Origin: Clostridium sp.
GTDB lineage: Bacteria; Bacillota_I; Bacilli_A; RF39; UBA660
Direction: 5' to 3'
Length of the DNA: 40,472 bases
Assembly: GCA_023665725.1 (NCBI GenBank)
Contig: JAMPDH010000013.1
Location: forward strand, 1 to 40,472
Shown: in pieces, positions 1-8,390 of the stretch
How the letters are laid out: each line of letters begins with the position of its first letter
Position numbering within the stretch: position 1 is the stretch's first letter
Made by a program: the position numbers and the translations under genes
Notes under the pieces: generated by a model
The model's input: only the letters and a program-made list of their open reading frames with translations
Told to the model about the DNA's origin: nothing
The model's database searches: none

Positions 1-82
1 ATAATTATATTTTATATAAACAGAGATTATTATTTTAAACATTTTATTATACATTTGTCTACTTTTAGTTTACCAGTACATA

Positions 83-113
83 TTGACAAAATTAAAGGGG
101 GGGGGGGTATAAT
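83..113 (+). promoter_or_regulatory. Sigma-A promoter with poly-G spacer (candidate phase-variable promoter)
   Basis: A perfect -35 (TTGACA, 83-88) and a perfect -10 (TATAAT, 108-113) are separated by 19 nt, of which the last 11 are G. The optimum spacer is 17 nt, so the present length should be suboptimal, and loss of one or two G would bring it to 18 or 17. Transcription would start near 120, just upstream of the ribosome binding site AAGGAGTGA (128-136) and the ATG at 142. A 7-bp inverted repeat (AGTACAT at 75-81, ATGTACT at 112-118) brackets the promoter and might be an operator. The promoter motifs are seen directly; the switching role is inferred. Confidence 0.8.
97..107 (+). repeat. 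Homopolymeric G11 tract
   Basis: Eleven consecutive G in a genome where other G runs in this window reach only about five. It lies entirely inside the spacer between the -35 and -10 boxes. Homopolymers of this length are prone to slipped-strand mispairing. Confidence 0.95.
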
Positions 114-141
114 GTACTTATAAGAAAAAGGAGTGACTTAA

Positions 142-1029
142 ATGAATGAAGTAATTCAAGAAAATGGTAAAAATAATGGAAATAAAATAAAGACAGTAAT
201 AATAGTACTACTTGTAATAGTAGTATTAGGATTATTAGCTTATATAATATTTGGAAAAGATAAAAATAAAGAAAATGAAAATGATATAACAAATGATAAT
301 ACAAATGATGTAGTAATACTTGATATTAATAGTAGTGAAATTCAAGAGTTAACAGAATTTGTAAGAGACTATGATGATTTAAATGAAGATACACATTTTC
401 CATCTACTGAAAGATTGATAGCTGCGCTTGACTTAAATAATACTAATCGTAATGATAAAATGATGGAACTTATTTCAGATGTATTTAATCCAATATCGAC
501 ATGCTTTGATCCTGATAATGGTTGTGCGAGTAAATGTCTTTTTATAGATGATAGTTATTATTGTAGCTATGTAGAACAAAAAAGTATGGAAAATAAATTT
601 AGAGAGGTATTTGGACCAGATGTTGCTTACACTAATAGAACATTCATATCTAATAGGAAGTGCGCTTTAGCAAATCAATATGATCCAAAAACACAAAAAT
701 ATTGGGCTTATGATCAATGTGGTGGTGGAGAACCTCCTATACAGTATAGAGAATTATATAAAGCAGAACAAAAAGATGATGAAATATATACTTACTGGTA
801 TTTTTATGAAGCTTTTACAGAATTTGGCTACGACGAAACACATTCTTATTTATCAATAATAGATGCAAATGGTGTAGAACACAAAATAGTTATTGATTAT
901 AATATTGATGATAGTGAAAAGGAAGAGTTTAATAAGCTTAAGACAATAATGGATTTAAAAACATATAAAATAACATATAAAAAACAAAGTGATGGAAAAT
1001 ATTATGTATATAGTGGAGAATGGATATAA
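142..1029 (+). CDS. Membrane-anchored extracytoplasmic Cys-containing protein, unknown function
   Basis: A 295-residue protein. It has a short Lys/Asn-rich cytoplasmic N-terminus, one membrane helix at about residues 19-39 (TVIIVLLVIVVLGLLAYIIF), then a Lys/Asn/Glu/Asp-rich linker (to about residue 60) and a folded domain of about 230 residues. The positive residues before the helix and the acidic linker after it suggest an N-in, C-out anchor. The outer domain carries clustered cysteines (STCFDPDNGCASKC and YYC, later RKC and DQCGGG) that could form disulfides. The start is fixed by AAGGAGTGA just upstream. It stands alone and is preceded by the poly-G promoter, which suggests ON/OFF expression. 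I do not recognise the family. Surface location is inferred from topology. Confidence 0.8.
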   Translation: MNEVIQENGKNNGNKIKTVIIVLLVIVVLGLLAYIIFGKDKNKENENDITNDNTNDVVILDINSSEIQELTEFVRDYDDLNEDTHFPSTERLIAALDLNNTNRNDKMMELISDVFNPISTCFDPDNGCASKCLFIDDSYYCSYVEQKSMENKFREVFGPDVAYTNRTFISNRKCALANQYDPKTQKYWAYDQCGGGEPPIQYRELYKAEQKDDEIYTYWYFYEAFTEFGYDETHSYLSIIDANGVEHKIVIDYNIDDSEKEEFNKLKTIMDLKTYKITYKKQSDGKYYVYSGEWI

Positions 1030-1158
1030 CCATTCTTTTTTGATTAATACATTGCTTTTTATATATTTTTTCCTTATAATTAAGACATAGGTTTGTGTAT
1101 AAAATATTTGAAAAAAGTGATATAGTTAATAGTTATATAAAAGCAAAGAGGTGTATTG

Positions 1159-3609
1159 ATGTTAAAAAAAGAATATAAAAATATATTAATATTATTTTTA
1201 ATACTTTTAATTTTAATAATAATTCCAACTGGATTTAATTTATTCGGTTCAAATACGGATTGGATTAATCAACATATTGTTTTTCCTGAATATTTAAGAC
1301 AACTTTTTTATGATACTAAAAATATACTACCAAATTTTACTTTTAATTTAGGAGCAGGAGAAAATATATTTAATATAGCATATTATGGTTTATTAAATCC
1401 TATAATACTTTTATCATATTTGTTTCCATTTATAGAAATGAAAGACTACATAATAGGTATAAGTATAATTAGTTTATTTGTAACAACTGTACTTTTTTAT
1501 AAATGGGTTAGAAATTCTTTTTCAGAAAAGATATCATTATTAATATCTATAATATTTATAACTAGTGGTCCACTTATATTTCAGGCACATAGACATATCA
1601 TGTTTGTAAATTATATGCCATTTTTAATACTTGGACTTATGGGTATTGATAAGTTATTAAAAGATAATAAAAAAACACTTCTTATTGTAAGCATATTTTT
1701 ATGTTTAATGACAAGTTATTATTATAGTATAGAAGTAATAATAGTGTTATATCTTTATTTTATTTTTAAAAAATTAGAAAATAATATAAAAATAAAAAAA
1801 ATTATAAAAGATACTTTATTTTTAACTTTATATATATTAATTGCTATACTTATGAGTATGATATTAATTTTACCAGTTTTATATACCTTAACTTTAACAA
1901 GGGGAGAAAATATATTTAATTTAAGTTTATTAATTCCAAACATTGATCCAACATATATTTTATATGGAGCTTATTCATTAGGTTTAACTAGTATAGCACT
2001 CATTTCTATTTTGTGGCTTACATTTAAAAACAAAATAAGTTATAGATTTTTAGGAATAATACTTATAATATTATTTTTTGTACCAGCAGTTTCTTTAATA
2101 TTAAATGGGGGACTTTATATAAGAGCAAAAGTATTTATTCCTTTTATTCCACTTATATGTATGATAATAGGTTTATTTATTAAAGATTTATTTGATAATA
2201 AAGTTAAAATTAAAGATTTTATAATTTACATAATTATTGTAAATATAATTTGTTTGATTTGTAAAACATATTCGATTCTTTATTATTTAGATTTAATAAG
2301 TTTAATAATAATTCTTATTTTATATAATAAATTTAATAATAGAAAAATTATCTATATACCTATAACTATTATAAGTATATTAAGTTCATTTTACATGAAT
2401 TTTACAGAAGAATATGTTAACTATAAAAAATATAATTCAATATTTAGTGCTGATATAAATTATTTAATTAGTGATATAGATAAAACATATAGAGTAAGTA
2501 ATTTACTTAATTCTAGTTATACAGTAAATAAAATATATAATACTTCTTATTATACAACTAATATTTATTCTTCAATATATAATAATTATTATTATAACTT
2601 TGTAAGAAATGAGTTTAGGGTTAATAATCCTTATTATAATAGCTTTTTAATAGGTTCTGTTAACAATATATTATTTAATACTATTATGGGCAATAAGTAT
2701 ATTATAAGTAATGATAATCCAGGTAATGGATATGAGTTATTAAATGAAATAGGTAATATAAAAATTTATAAAAATGATAATGCATTTTCTATAGGTTATG
2801 TTAATACAAATTTAATGAGTGAAGAGTATTATAATACATTAAATTATCCATATAATGTAGAAGCTATTTTAAATAATGTTATAGTAAATAAAGATATATC
2901 TATAATAAATACAACTAATATAGAAAAAACTAAACTTAAATATAAAGCAATATATGATAATATTAATGTAAGTAAATTAGAAAGTGGTTATAACATAATT
3001 ACTACTAGTAATAAAAAAATAAAATTAGAATTAGATACACCATTAAATAATAAAATATTATTTATAGATTTTACTGGATTAAAACCAAATTCATGTGATA
3101 TAGATGATATTTCTATAACAATAAATGGAATAAAAAATATTTTAACTTGTGATACTTGGACATATCCTAATAACAATACTACATTTTATTATGTAATAAA
3201 TGAAGAGTATTTAGATACATTAGATATAGAATTTAGTGAAGGTAATTTTAATATAGAGAATATAAATATTTATACACTTGACTATGATAATCTAATTAAA
3301 AACTATGATTGGTTTAAAGTATCTAGTATAAAGGATAATAAAATAGAAGGAAATATAGATGTTAAAAATAAGGGTTACTTTGTATTAACTATTCCTTATG
3401 ATAAAGGTTTTGAGATATTTGTAGATGGGGAAAAGATAGATTATGAACTAGTTAATAAAGCATTTATTGGTTTTTCAATAGATAGTGGATATCATGATAT
3501 AAAAATAGTTTATAACTCTCCGTATTTAAAAGAAGGTATAGTTTTATCTTGTATAGGGTTTGCTTTATTTATAGGGGTATTTATAATGGATAAGAAAAAA
3601 AGTAGATAA
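1159..3609 (+). CDS. yfhO: YfhO-family polytopic membrane protein
   Basis: An 816-residue integral membrane protein of the YfhO family, GT-C-fold-like proteins linked in Bacillota to glycosylation of cell-surface polymers such as lipoteichoic acid. The N-terminal half shows about eleven hydrophobic helices (residues 8 to about 410). The family's early acidic motif (NTDWINQH, residues about 33-40) is followed by LGAGENIFNIAYYGLLNP, a typical YfhO stretch. Residues about 430-785 form a soluble, presumably extracytoplasmic domain, and a last helix ends in KKKSR. ATG 1159 is chosen over the TTG at 1156 because AGAGG (1147-1151) lies 7 nt before it. Family assignment is good; the exact substrate is unknown. 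Confidence 0.8.
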   Translation: MLKKEYKNILILFLILLILIIIPTGFNLFGSNTDWINQHIVFPEYLRQLFYDTKNILPNFTFNLGAGENIFNIAYYGLLNPIILLSYLFPFIEMKDYIIGISIISLFVTTVLFYKWVRNSFSEKISLLISIIFITSGPLIFQAHRHIMFVNYMPFLILGLMGIDKLLKDNKKTLLIVSIFLCLMTSYYYSIEVIIVLYLYFIFKKLENNIKIKKIIKDTLFLTLYILIAILMSMILILPVLYTLTLTRGENIFNLSLLIPNIDPTYILYGAYSLGLTSIALISILWLTFKNKISYRFLGIILIILFFVPAVSLILNGGLYIRAKVFIPFIPLICMIIGLFIKDLFDNKVKIKDFIIYIIIVNIICLICKTYSILYYLDLISLIIILILYNKFNNRKIIYIPITIISILSSFYMNFTEEYVNYKKYNSIFSADINYLISDIDKTYRVSNLLNSSYTVNKIYNTSYYTTNIYSSIYNNYYYNFVRNEFRVNNPYYNSFLIGSVNNILFNTIMGNKYIISNDNPGNGYELLNEIGNIKIYKNDNAFSIGYVNTNLMSEEYYNTLNYPYNVEAILNNVIVNKDISIINTTNIEKTKLKYKAIYDNINVSKLESGYNIITTSNKKIKLELDTPLNNKILFIDFTGLKPNSCDIDDISITINGIKNILTCDTWTYPNNNTTFYYVINEEYLDTLDIEFSEGNFNIENINIYTLDYDNLIKNYDWFKVSSIKDNKIEGNIDVKNKGYFVLTIPYDKGFEIFVDGEKIDYELVNKAFIGFSIDSGYHDIKIVYNSPYLKEGIVLSCIGFALFIGVFIMDKKKSR

Positions 3610-3661
3610 TGCATTTATAAAAATGTTATACTATATATAATTTTTGAAAGGAGGAAAGTTC

Positions 3662-4396
3662 ATGACAAATGAAATACTTATATTAATGGATGATTCGGGA
3701 AAATTAAATAAAAATGAAAATTCATGTATATTTGGTGGACTTTTTTTCTTTTCAAATAGTGACTATATTAATTTTATTAATCGTTATAAAAGTATTATTA
3801 ATAATATCAAGTGTAAATATTGTAAGCAAAATATGCAAAATTGTAATAAAGATTGTATTGAAATAAAAGGTACAACTAAAGTAAGCAGTGAAGATAGTAG
3901 AAGGTTATTTAATCTATTAAAAAAGCAAAATAATTATGGAGTATTTATAAATAATAAGGATATATATGATAATATAATTAACGATAAGTCAGCACGTGGA
4001 AGATATATAGACTATGCTCAAAAAAGAATTATTAAAGAGATAATTTTATATGCAATTAAGAATAAAAAAATAAGATTAAATGAATTAGTTTATTTGAATA
4101 TTAAAATTGATGATGCGAAAACAAAAAGTAATGGATACTATAATTTAAAGGATAGTATTTACGAGGAATTAGTTAATGGTATTAAAAATTATGATTATTC
4201 AGCAAGATACAAACCTGTTTTAAAATCAGGTCTTGATATTAAAGTTAGATATTATAATTCAAAATATAATTATGGTATTCAAAGTGCGGATATAATGTCT
4301 CATTATTTACATAAACAATATGAACTATATTTAACTAAAGGAAGAGATATTTCACAAACAACAAATTTTATAGAAATAAAATTATTTTTACCATAA
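3662..4396 (+). CDS. DUF3800 domain protein
   Basis: A 244-residue soluble protein matching the DUF3800 pattern. It has an N-terminal strand ending in DDSG (ILMDDSGK), a GGLFFF segment, a central KGT, KIDDAKTKSNGYYNL, and the late QSADIMSHYLHK, which resembles the family's QxAD motif. The family looks like an RNase H-like nuclease fold and is often found on mobile or defence-linked DNA; its biochemical role is unsettled. Five Cys lie in CKYCKQNMQNCNKDC, a possible metal site. ATG 3662 is chosen because AAAGGAGG (3647-3654) is 7 nt upstream; the TTG at 3644 would place that site inside the gene. It converges on a minus-strand small RNA candidate. Confidence 0.7.
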   Translation: MTNEILILMDDSGKLNKNENSCIFGGLFFFSNSDYINFINRYKSIINNIKCKYCKQNMQNCNKDCIEIKGTTKVSSEDSRRLFNLLKKQNNYGVFINNKDIYDNIINDKSARGRYIDYAQKRIIKEIILYAIKNKKIRLNELVYLNIKIDDAKTKSNGYYNLKDSIYEELVNGIKNYDYSARYKPVLKSGLDIKVRYYNSKYNYGIQSADIMSHYLHKQYELYLTKGRDISQTTNFIEIKLFLP

Positions 4397-4418
4397 AAAA
4401 AGGGAATTAAATCCCTTT
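4395..4418 (-). terminator. Intrinsic terminator of the minus-strand RNA
   Basis: A perfect 7-bp hairpin (AAAGGGA / TCCCTTT, loop ATTTAA on the minus strand) is followed on the minus strand by a run of seven T. The plus-strand side has only a short T run, so it mainly serves the minus-strand RNA. It overlaps the stop codon of the DUF3800 gene. Confidence 0.8.
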
Positions 4419-4495
4419 CTAACTGAGATGGTGCCTAAGCACTAAATTAAAAATCATACATCAGTTATAGACCTGACAGAGCATAGCTCTCGGTA
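4396..4495 (-). ncRNA. Candidate structured small RNA, about 100 nt, unassigned family
   Basis: A minus-strand unit with a strong promoter, no ORF and an intrinsic terminator. In the RNA sense, ACC...GGU encloses an AGAGC/GCUCU hairpin with a UAU loop. A second arm pairs UAACUGAUG with CAUC(UC)AGUUA and encloses a GUGC-UUAG-GCAC hairpin. The terminator hairpin follows directly. GUCAGGUC occurs, as in SRP RNA, but the GGAA loop of the SRP domain is missing, so I do not call it SRP. It could be a trans-acting regulator or the remains of a leader RNA. The promoter, helices and terminator are visible; function is unknown. Confidence 0.6.
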
Positions 4496-4500
4496 CAAAT

Positions 4501-4529
4501 AATATACCATATGATATACTATTTGTCAA
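4501..4529 (-). promoter_or_regulatory. Sigma-A promoter of the minus-strand small RNA
   Basis: On the minus strand, TTGACA (4529-4524) and TATATT (4506-4501) are separated by exactly 17 nt. The expected start is near 4494-4496, directly at the first helix of the candidate RNA. Confidence 0.75.
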
Positions 4530-4628
4530 TTATAGTATATGTCTTCTTCTTTTTTTTATGTAAGCCATTATAAATTTGTTTTTAGATATATTTATAATAA
4601 CAATGATTATTCATTTATTAAAAAAATC

Positions 4629-4656
4629 TTGAAAAATAAATATAGTATGTTATAAT
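4629..4656 (+). promoter_or_regulatory. Promoter of the pheST T-box leader
   Basis: TTGAAA (4629-4634), a 16-nt spacer and a perfect TATAAT (4651-4656). TG lies one base before the -10, giving an extended -10. Transcription would begin near 4663. The stretch 4530-4620 between the small RNA promoter and this one is low-complexity AT with nothing recognisable. Confidence 0.75.
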
Positions 4657-4662
4657 AATTAA

Positions 4663-4883
4663 TAGATTAAAAGGTTATGAAGAAAAAGTAGTAATAAAAT
4701 TAATTATTTTTAAGAGAGCTAGAGAATGGTGGAATCTAGTAATAATATTTTATGAATTCGTTTTCTGAACTTTATAATGAAAAGTTATAACGGTAACGCG
4801 TTTTAGTTATTTAAGGTAGAGTTAATCTATAAATTAAGGTGGTACCACGTAAAACACGTCCTTATTAAGGGATGTGTTTTTTT
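4663..4883 (+). promoter_or_regulatory. T-box riboswitch (tRNA-Phe type) controlling pheST
   Basis: A leader of about 220 nt with T-box hallmarks. The stem I AG-bulge region is AGAGAGC followed by the GNTG-type terminal loop GAATGGTGGAA (4713-4740). GAATTCG at 4754-4760 supplies a candidate UUC (Phe) specifier at 4757-4759. The conserved antiterminator bulge AAGGTGGTACCACG lies at 4836-4849. A terminator follows. Uncharged tRNA-Phe would pair with the specifier and the UGG bulge, favour the antiterminator and allow pheS-pheT transcription. The Phe specificity is supported by the downstream genes; the precise specifier register is my reading of the loop. Confidence 0.93.
4852..4883 (+). terminator. 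T-box regulatory terminator
   Basis: A 10-bp stem (AAACACGTCC with GGATGTGTTT, one G-U pair) and an 8-nt loop, followed by a T run. It is mutually exclusive with the T-box antiterminator immediately upstream. Confidence 0.9.
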
Positions 4884-4900
4884 AATTATAGGAGGAATTT

Positions 4901-5938
4901 ATGAATATAGAAGAAATTATAAAAACATTACAGGATAAGGTTAAATTGGTAAATAATAATAATGAATTAAATGATTTAAGAGTAGAATATTTAGGTAAAA
5001 AAGGAATAGTTACAGAGTTATTAAGTAAAATGAAAGAACTATCACTTGAAGAAAAGAAAATATTTGGTGTAAAGATAAATGAACTTAAAACTAGGCTAAC
5101 AGAAATAATAGAAAATAAAAGACAAGAGATTGATAAAAAAGAATTAAATGAAAAATTAGAAAAAGAAAGTATAGATATAACATTACCTTCAACTAAAATA
5201 CCAGTAGGATCTCCTAATATTTTAGAAAAAATTGTAGAGGAAGTAGAAGAGGTATTTATGTCAATGGGATATGATGTTATAGATGGTCCTGAGTTAGAAG
5301 AAGATAAATATAACTTTGAACTTCTAAATATTCCAAAAGGTCATCCCGCAAGAGATGCACAAGATACATTTTATATTAAGGATGAAGAAATACTACTACG
5401 TAGTCAAACATCTCCTGTTCAAGTAAGAACAATGTTAGATGGGAAAGGTGTTACACCAATTAGAATGATATGCCCTGGAAAAACATATAGAAGAGATGAT
5501 GATGATGCAACACATTCACATCAATTTATGCAAATAGAGGGACTATTAGTGGATAAGGATGTCAGCTTATCGGATTTAAAAGGAACTATTGATAATATTA
5601 CTAAAAAGCTATTTGGAAGTGATTGCCAAACTAGATTTAGACCAAGTTATTATCAATTTACAGAACCATCTGTAGAAGTTGATATAAGTTGTTTTAATTG
5701 TCATGGAAGAGGATGTAATATATGTAAAAATACAGGATGGATAACAGTAGCTGGAGCAGGTATAGTTCATCCTAATGTATTAAAAAACTGTGGCTATGAT
5801 CCTAAAGAATGGACAGGATTTGCATTTGGGTTTGGTGCTGAAAGACTTGCAATGTTAAAGTATGGAATAAATGATATAAGGACATTTTATACAACAGATT
5901 TAAGAGAAGTTAAAACATTTGATAGGAAGGATGTGTAA
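4901..5938 (+). CDS. pheS: Phenylalanine-tRNA ligase alpha subunit
   Basis: A 345-residue catalytic subunit of the alpha2-beta2 PheRS, which charges tRNA-Phe with phenylalanine. An N-terminal coiled coil (about 1-85) that contacts tRNA is followed by the class II core. Motif 2 is in RRDDDDATHSHQFMQIEG and motif 3 is in GFAFGFGAERLAMLKYG. A CxxC...CxxC element (CFNCHGRGCNICKNTGW) matches the zinc-like knuckle found in many bacterial PheS. GGAGG lies 5 nt before the ATG. It is under T-box control and is followed after 2 nt by pheT. Confidence 0.97.
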   Translation: MNIEEIIKTLQDKVKLVNNNNELNDLRVEYLGKKGIVTELLSKMKELSLEEKKIFGVKINELKTRLTEIIENKRQEIDKKELNEKLEKESIDITLPSTKIPVGSPNILEKIVEEVEEVFMSMGYDVIDGPELEEDKYNFELLNIPKGHPARDAQDTFYIKDEEILLRSQTSPVQVRTMLDGKGVTPIRMICPGKTYRRDDDDATHSHQFMQIEGLLVDKDVSLSDLKGTIDNITKKLFGSDCQTRFRPSYYQFTEPSVEVDISCFNCHGRGCNICKNTGWITVAGAGIVHPNVLKNCGYDPKEWTGFAFGFGAERLAMLKYGINDIRTFYTTDLREVKTFDRKDV

Positions 5939-5940
5939 AT

Positions 5941-8310
5941 ATGATTAGTTTAGAGTGGGTAAAGGATTATATTGATATAGAAGATGAAGATTTAAAAGAA
6001 CTTGCAGTTAAAATTACAAAAGCTGGAATCAATGTAGAAAAAGTTATAACTAATCATATAGATAATTTAGTAATAGGTGAAGTATTAGAATGTACTAATC
6101 ATCCTGGTAGTGATCATTTAAATGTTTGTAAAGTAAATGTAGGAGAATCTACTTTACAAATCGTTTGCGGAGCGCCCAATGTAAGAAAAAATTTGAAAGT
6201 TATAGTAGCTTTACCTGGTGCGACATTACCAGGAGATTTTACTATTAAAAAAGGTGTAATTCGTGGTGTTGAATCAAATGGTATGATATGTGCTTTATTT
6301 GAATTAGGATTAGAAGAAAAAACAGAAGAAAATTATAATAAGGGAATACATGAATTAGATAGCGAAGCTCCTGTTGGAATTGATCCTTTAAAATATATGG
6401 GGATAGATGATACAGTATATGAATTAGATGTACATAAACATCGCAATAATGATTGTTATTATCATATAGGTTTTGCTTATGAGATAGCGGCAATTTTAAA
6501 TAAAACCGTAAAACTTCCAGAATTAGATATAAAACCTATTAAAGATGATATTAAGAATTATTTTAGTCTGGATGTAAAAACTGATAAATGTCCATTTTAT
6601 TTAGCTAAAATGGCAAAAGATGTAAAGATAAAGGAATCTCCTGAATTTATTAAAAAAAGGCTTATATCAGCGGGTATGAGGCCAATAAATAATGTTGTTG
6701 ATATTTCAAATTATGTTATGCTTGAATTTGGACAGCCATTACATTTTTTTGATAAAGAAAAATTAGGGCAAAAAATAGTTGTAAGAGATGCATGTAATGA
6801 TGAAGTTATAACAACATTAGATGATAAAGAAAGAATTTTAAAATCAAGTGATATAGTAATTACAGATGGTAAAAAGCCTGTTTGTATAGCAGGCGTTATG
6901 GGTGGTAAGAATACTTTAGTTGATGAAAAAACTAATACATTATTAATAGAAAGTGCAATATTTGATGCAACAAGTATTAGATATACATCATCTAGATTAA
7001 ATTTGAAAAGCGAAGCATCAATTAGATATGGAAAAGGATTGAATTATGAATACACTCGTTTAGCTATAGAAAGAGCATGTCATCTATTAGAAAAATATGC
7101 AGATGCGAATATTTTATCTGGTACTATAGAATATGATAAGATAGATAAAACTATTAAAAAAGTAGAATTTACGGAAGATGATATAAACTCAATGTTAGGC
7201 ATTAAAATTAGCAAAAAGGATATAGAAATAGAGCTTAAAAAGTTAGGATTTGATTATGAAATTAAGGGTAATTATTTCATTGCAACAATTCCTAATAGAA
7301 GGCTTGATATAGAACCTAATATTAATGATATAGCTGAAGAAATAGGTAGATTATATGGATATCACAATTTAGTATCTACGCTTCCAGTTGCAAGTATAAA
7401 AAAAGGAGAATATGTAGGCGATGTTAAATATAGAAAATTAGTGTCAAAAAGACTTAGAATGCTTGGTTTAAATGAAACGAAAACTTATACATTAATTTCT
7501 CCTGATATGTCAAAACTATTTAAGTATGAAAAAGTAGAAAATTTAAATTTACCAAACCCCATGAGTATTGACAAATCAGTTATAAGAACTAGTTTGCTTC
7601 CTTCACTTTTAAATGTTTATGAATATAATAAAGCGAGAAAAGTAAAAGACATTATGCTTTATGAAATAAGTAAAACATATGATAAGGATTATAAGGAAGA
7701 TTTAAAGGTTTCTATATTAATGAAAGGTGATTATATTACAAATACTTGGCAAAAATCTAAAGTTGAAGTTGATTTTTACTTGATCAAAGGAATTGTTGAA
7801 AATATACTTGATTATTTAGGTTTAAGTAATAGGTATTCATTTGAAAAAAGTATAGTTCCAGAAGTTCATCCAGGGATAGGCGCTTATATATTAGTAGATA
7901 GGGAACAAGTTGGTATAATTGGTAAAATACATCCAATAATAAATAAAGATGATATATATGTAGCAGAATTATCATTAAAAAAATTAATAAGAAATATTAA
8001 GCCAATTAAATATAAACAAGCTTCAAGGTATCCAATAGTACAAAAAGATTTAGCTTTTATAGTAGATAAAAATATGGAAGCTATGACACTTATAGCGCAA
8101 ATTAAAAAATCAGCAGGTAAGCTCTTAACAGATATAAATGTATTTGATGTTTATTGCAGTGATAGTTTAAAAGATAAAAAGTCAATAGCCTTTACACTAA
8201 CATTCAGTGATCCTACATCTACATTAAATGATGTATTAGTTACAGAGTTGTTTAACAAAATAATAAATGAAGTAGAAATTAAATGTAATGCAAAATTAAG
8301 GGATAATTAA
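5941..8310 (+). CDS. pheT: Phenylalanine-tRNA ligase beta subunit
   Basis: A 789-residue partner of PheS, of normal length. It has an N-terminal tRNA-binding OB domain (about 40-150, with GSDHLNVCKVNVG and CGAPNVR), a B3/B4 editing domain (about 200-370, with GMRPINNVVDISNYVML), a B5 domain (about 400-475), a core catalytic-like domain and a C-terminal ferredoxin-fold anticodon-binding domain (about 695-789, starting near SRYPIVQKDLAFIVD). The AGG codon in GMRPINN falls at the family's conserved Arg, so AGG is read as Arg here. It begins 2 nt after pheS, so the two are almost certainly co-translated. Confidence 0.97.
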   Translation: MISLEWVKDYIDIEDEDLKELAVKITKAGINVEKVITNHIDNLVIGEVLECTNHPGSDHLNVCKVNVGESTLQIVCGAPNVRKNLKVIVALPGATLPGDFTIKKGVIRGVESNGMICALFELGLEEKTEENYNKGIHELDSEAPVGIDPLKYMGIDDTVYELDVHKHRNNDCYYHIGFAYEIAAILNKTVKLPELDIKPIKDDIKNYFSLDVKTDKCPFYLAKMAKDVKIKESPEFIKKRLISAGMRPINNVVDISNYVMLEFGQPLHFFDKEKLGQKIVVRDACNDEVITTLDDKERILKSSDIVITDGKKPVCIAGVMGGKNTLVDEKTNTLLIESAIFDATSIRYTSSRLNLKSEASIRYGKGLNYEYTRLAIERACHLLEKYADANILSGTIEYDKIDKTIKKVEFTEDDINSMLGIKISKKDIEIELKKLGFDYEIKGNYFIATIPNRRLDIEPNINDIAEEIGRLYGYHNLVSTLPVASIKKGEYVGDVKYRKLVSKRLRMLGLNETKTYTLISPDMSKLFKYEKVENLNLPNPMSIDKSVIRTSLLPSLLNVYEYNKARKVKDIMLYEISKTYDKDYKEDLKVSILMKGDYITNTWQKSKVEVDFYLIKGIVENILDYLGLSNRYSFEKSIVPEVHPGIGAYILVDREQVGIIGKIHPIINKDDIYVAELSLKKLIRNIKPIKYKQASRYPIVQKDLAFIVDKNMEAMTLIAQIKKSAGKLLTDINVFDVYCSDSLKDKKSIAFTLTFSDPTSTLNDVLVTELFNKIINEVEIKCNAKLRDN

Positions 8311-8342
8311 TCTCTTTTTTGAACCTATAAAAGTATGTTTAC

Positions 8343-8371
8343 TTGATTATTTATATAACAAAGGGTATAAT
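8343..8371 (+). promoter_or_regulatory. Promoter of the aminotransferase/ATP-grasp cassette
   Basis: TTGATT (8343-8348), a 17-nt spacer and a perfect TATAAT (8366-8371), 20 nt upstream of the ATG at 8391. This separates the cassette from pheST. Confidence 0.75.
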
Positions 8372-8390
8372 TAAATGGTAAGGTGAAAAA

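Noticed and set aside
92-304. Open frame on the minus strand opposite the poly-G promoter and the start of the surface protein gene
   Set aside because: Low-complexity Leu/Phe/Tyr peptide mirroring AT-rich coding sequence, with no binding site. The same holds for other antisense frames, for example 6245-6493, 12738-12959, 32652-32984 and 36355-36747.
1030-1158. Promoter for the yfhO-like gene
   Set aside because: TTGAAA near 1109 has no -10 at good spacing, so I cannot place a promoter with confidence.
4396-4495. Signal recognition particle RNA or a tracrRNA as identity of the minus-strand RNA
   Set aside because: It has GUCAGGUC but not the GGAA loop and partner strand of the SRP domain. 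There is no CRISPR array or Cas gene in the window to support a tracrRNA.
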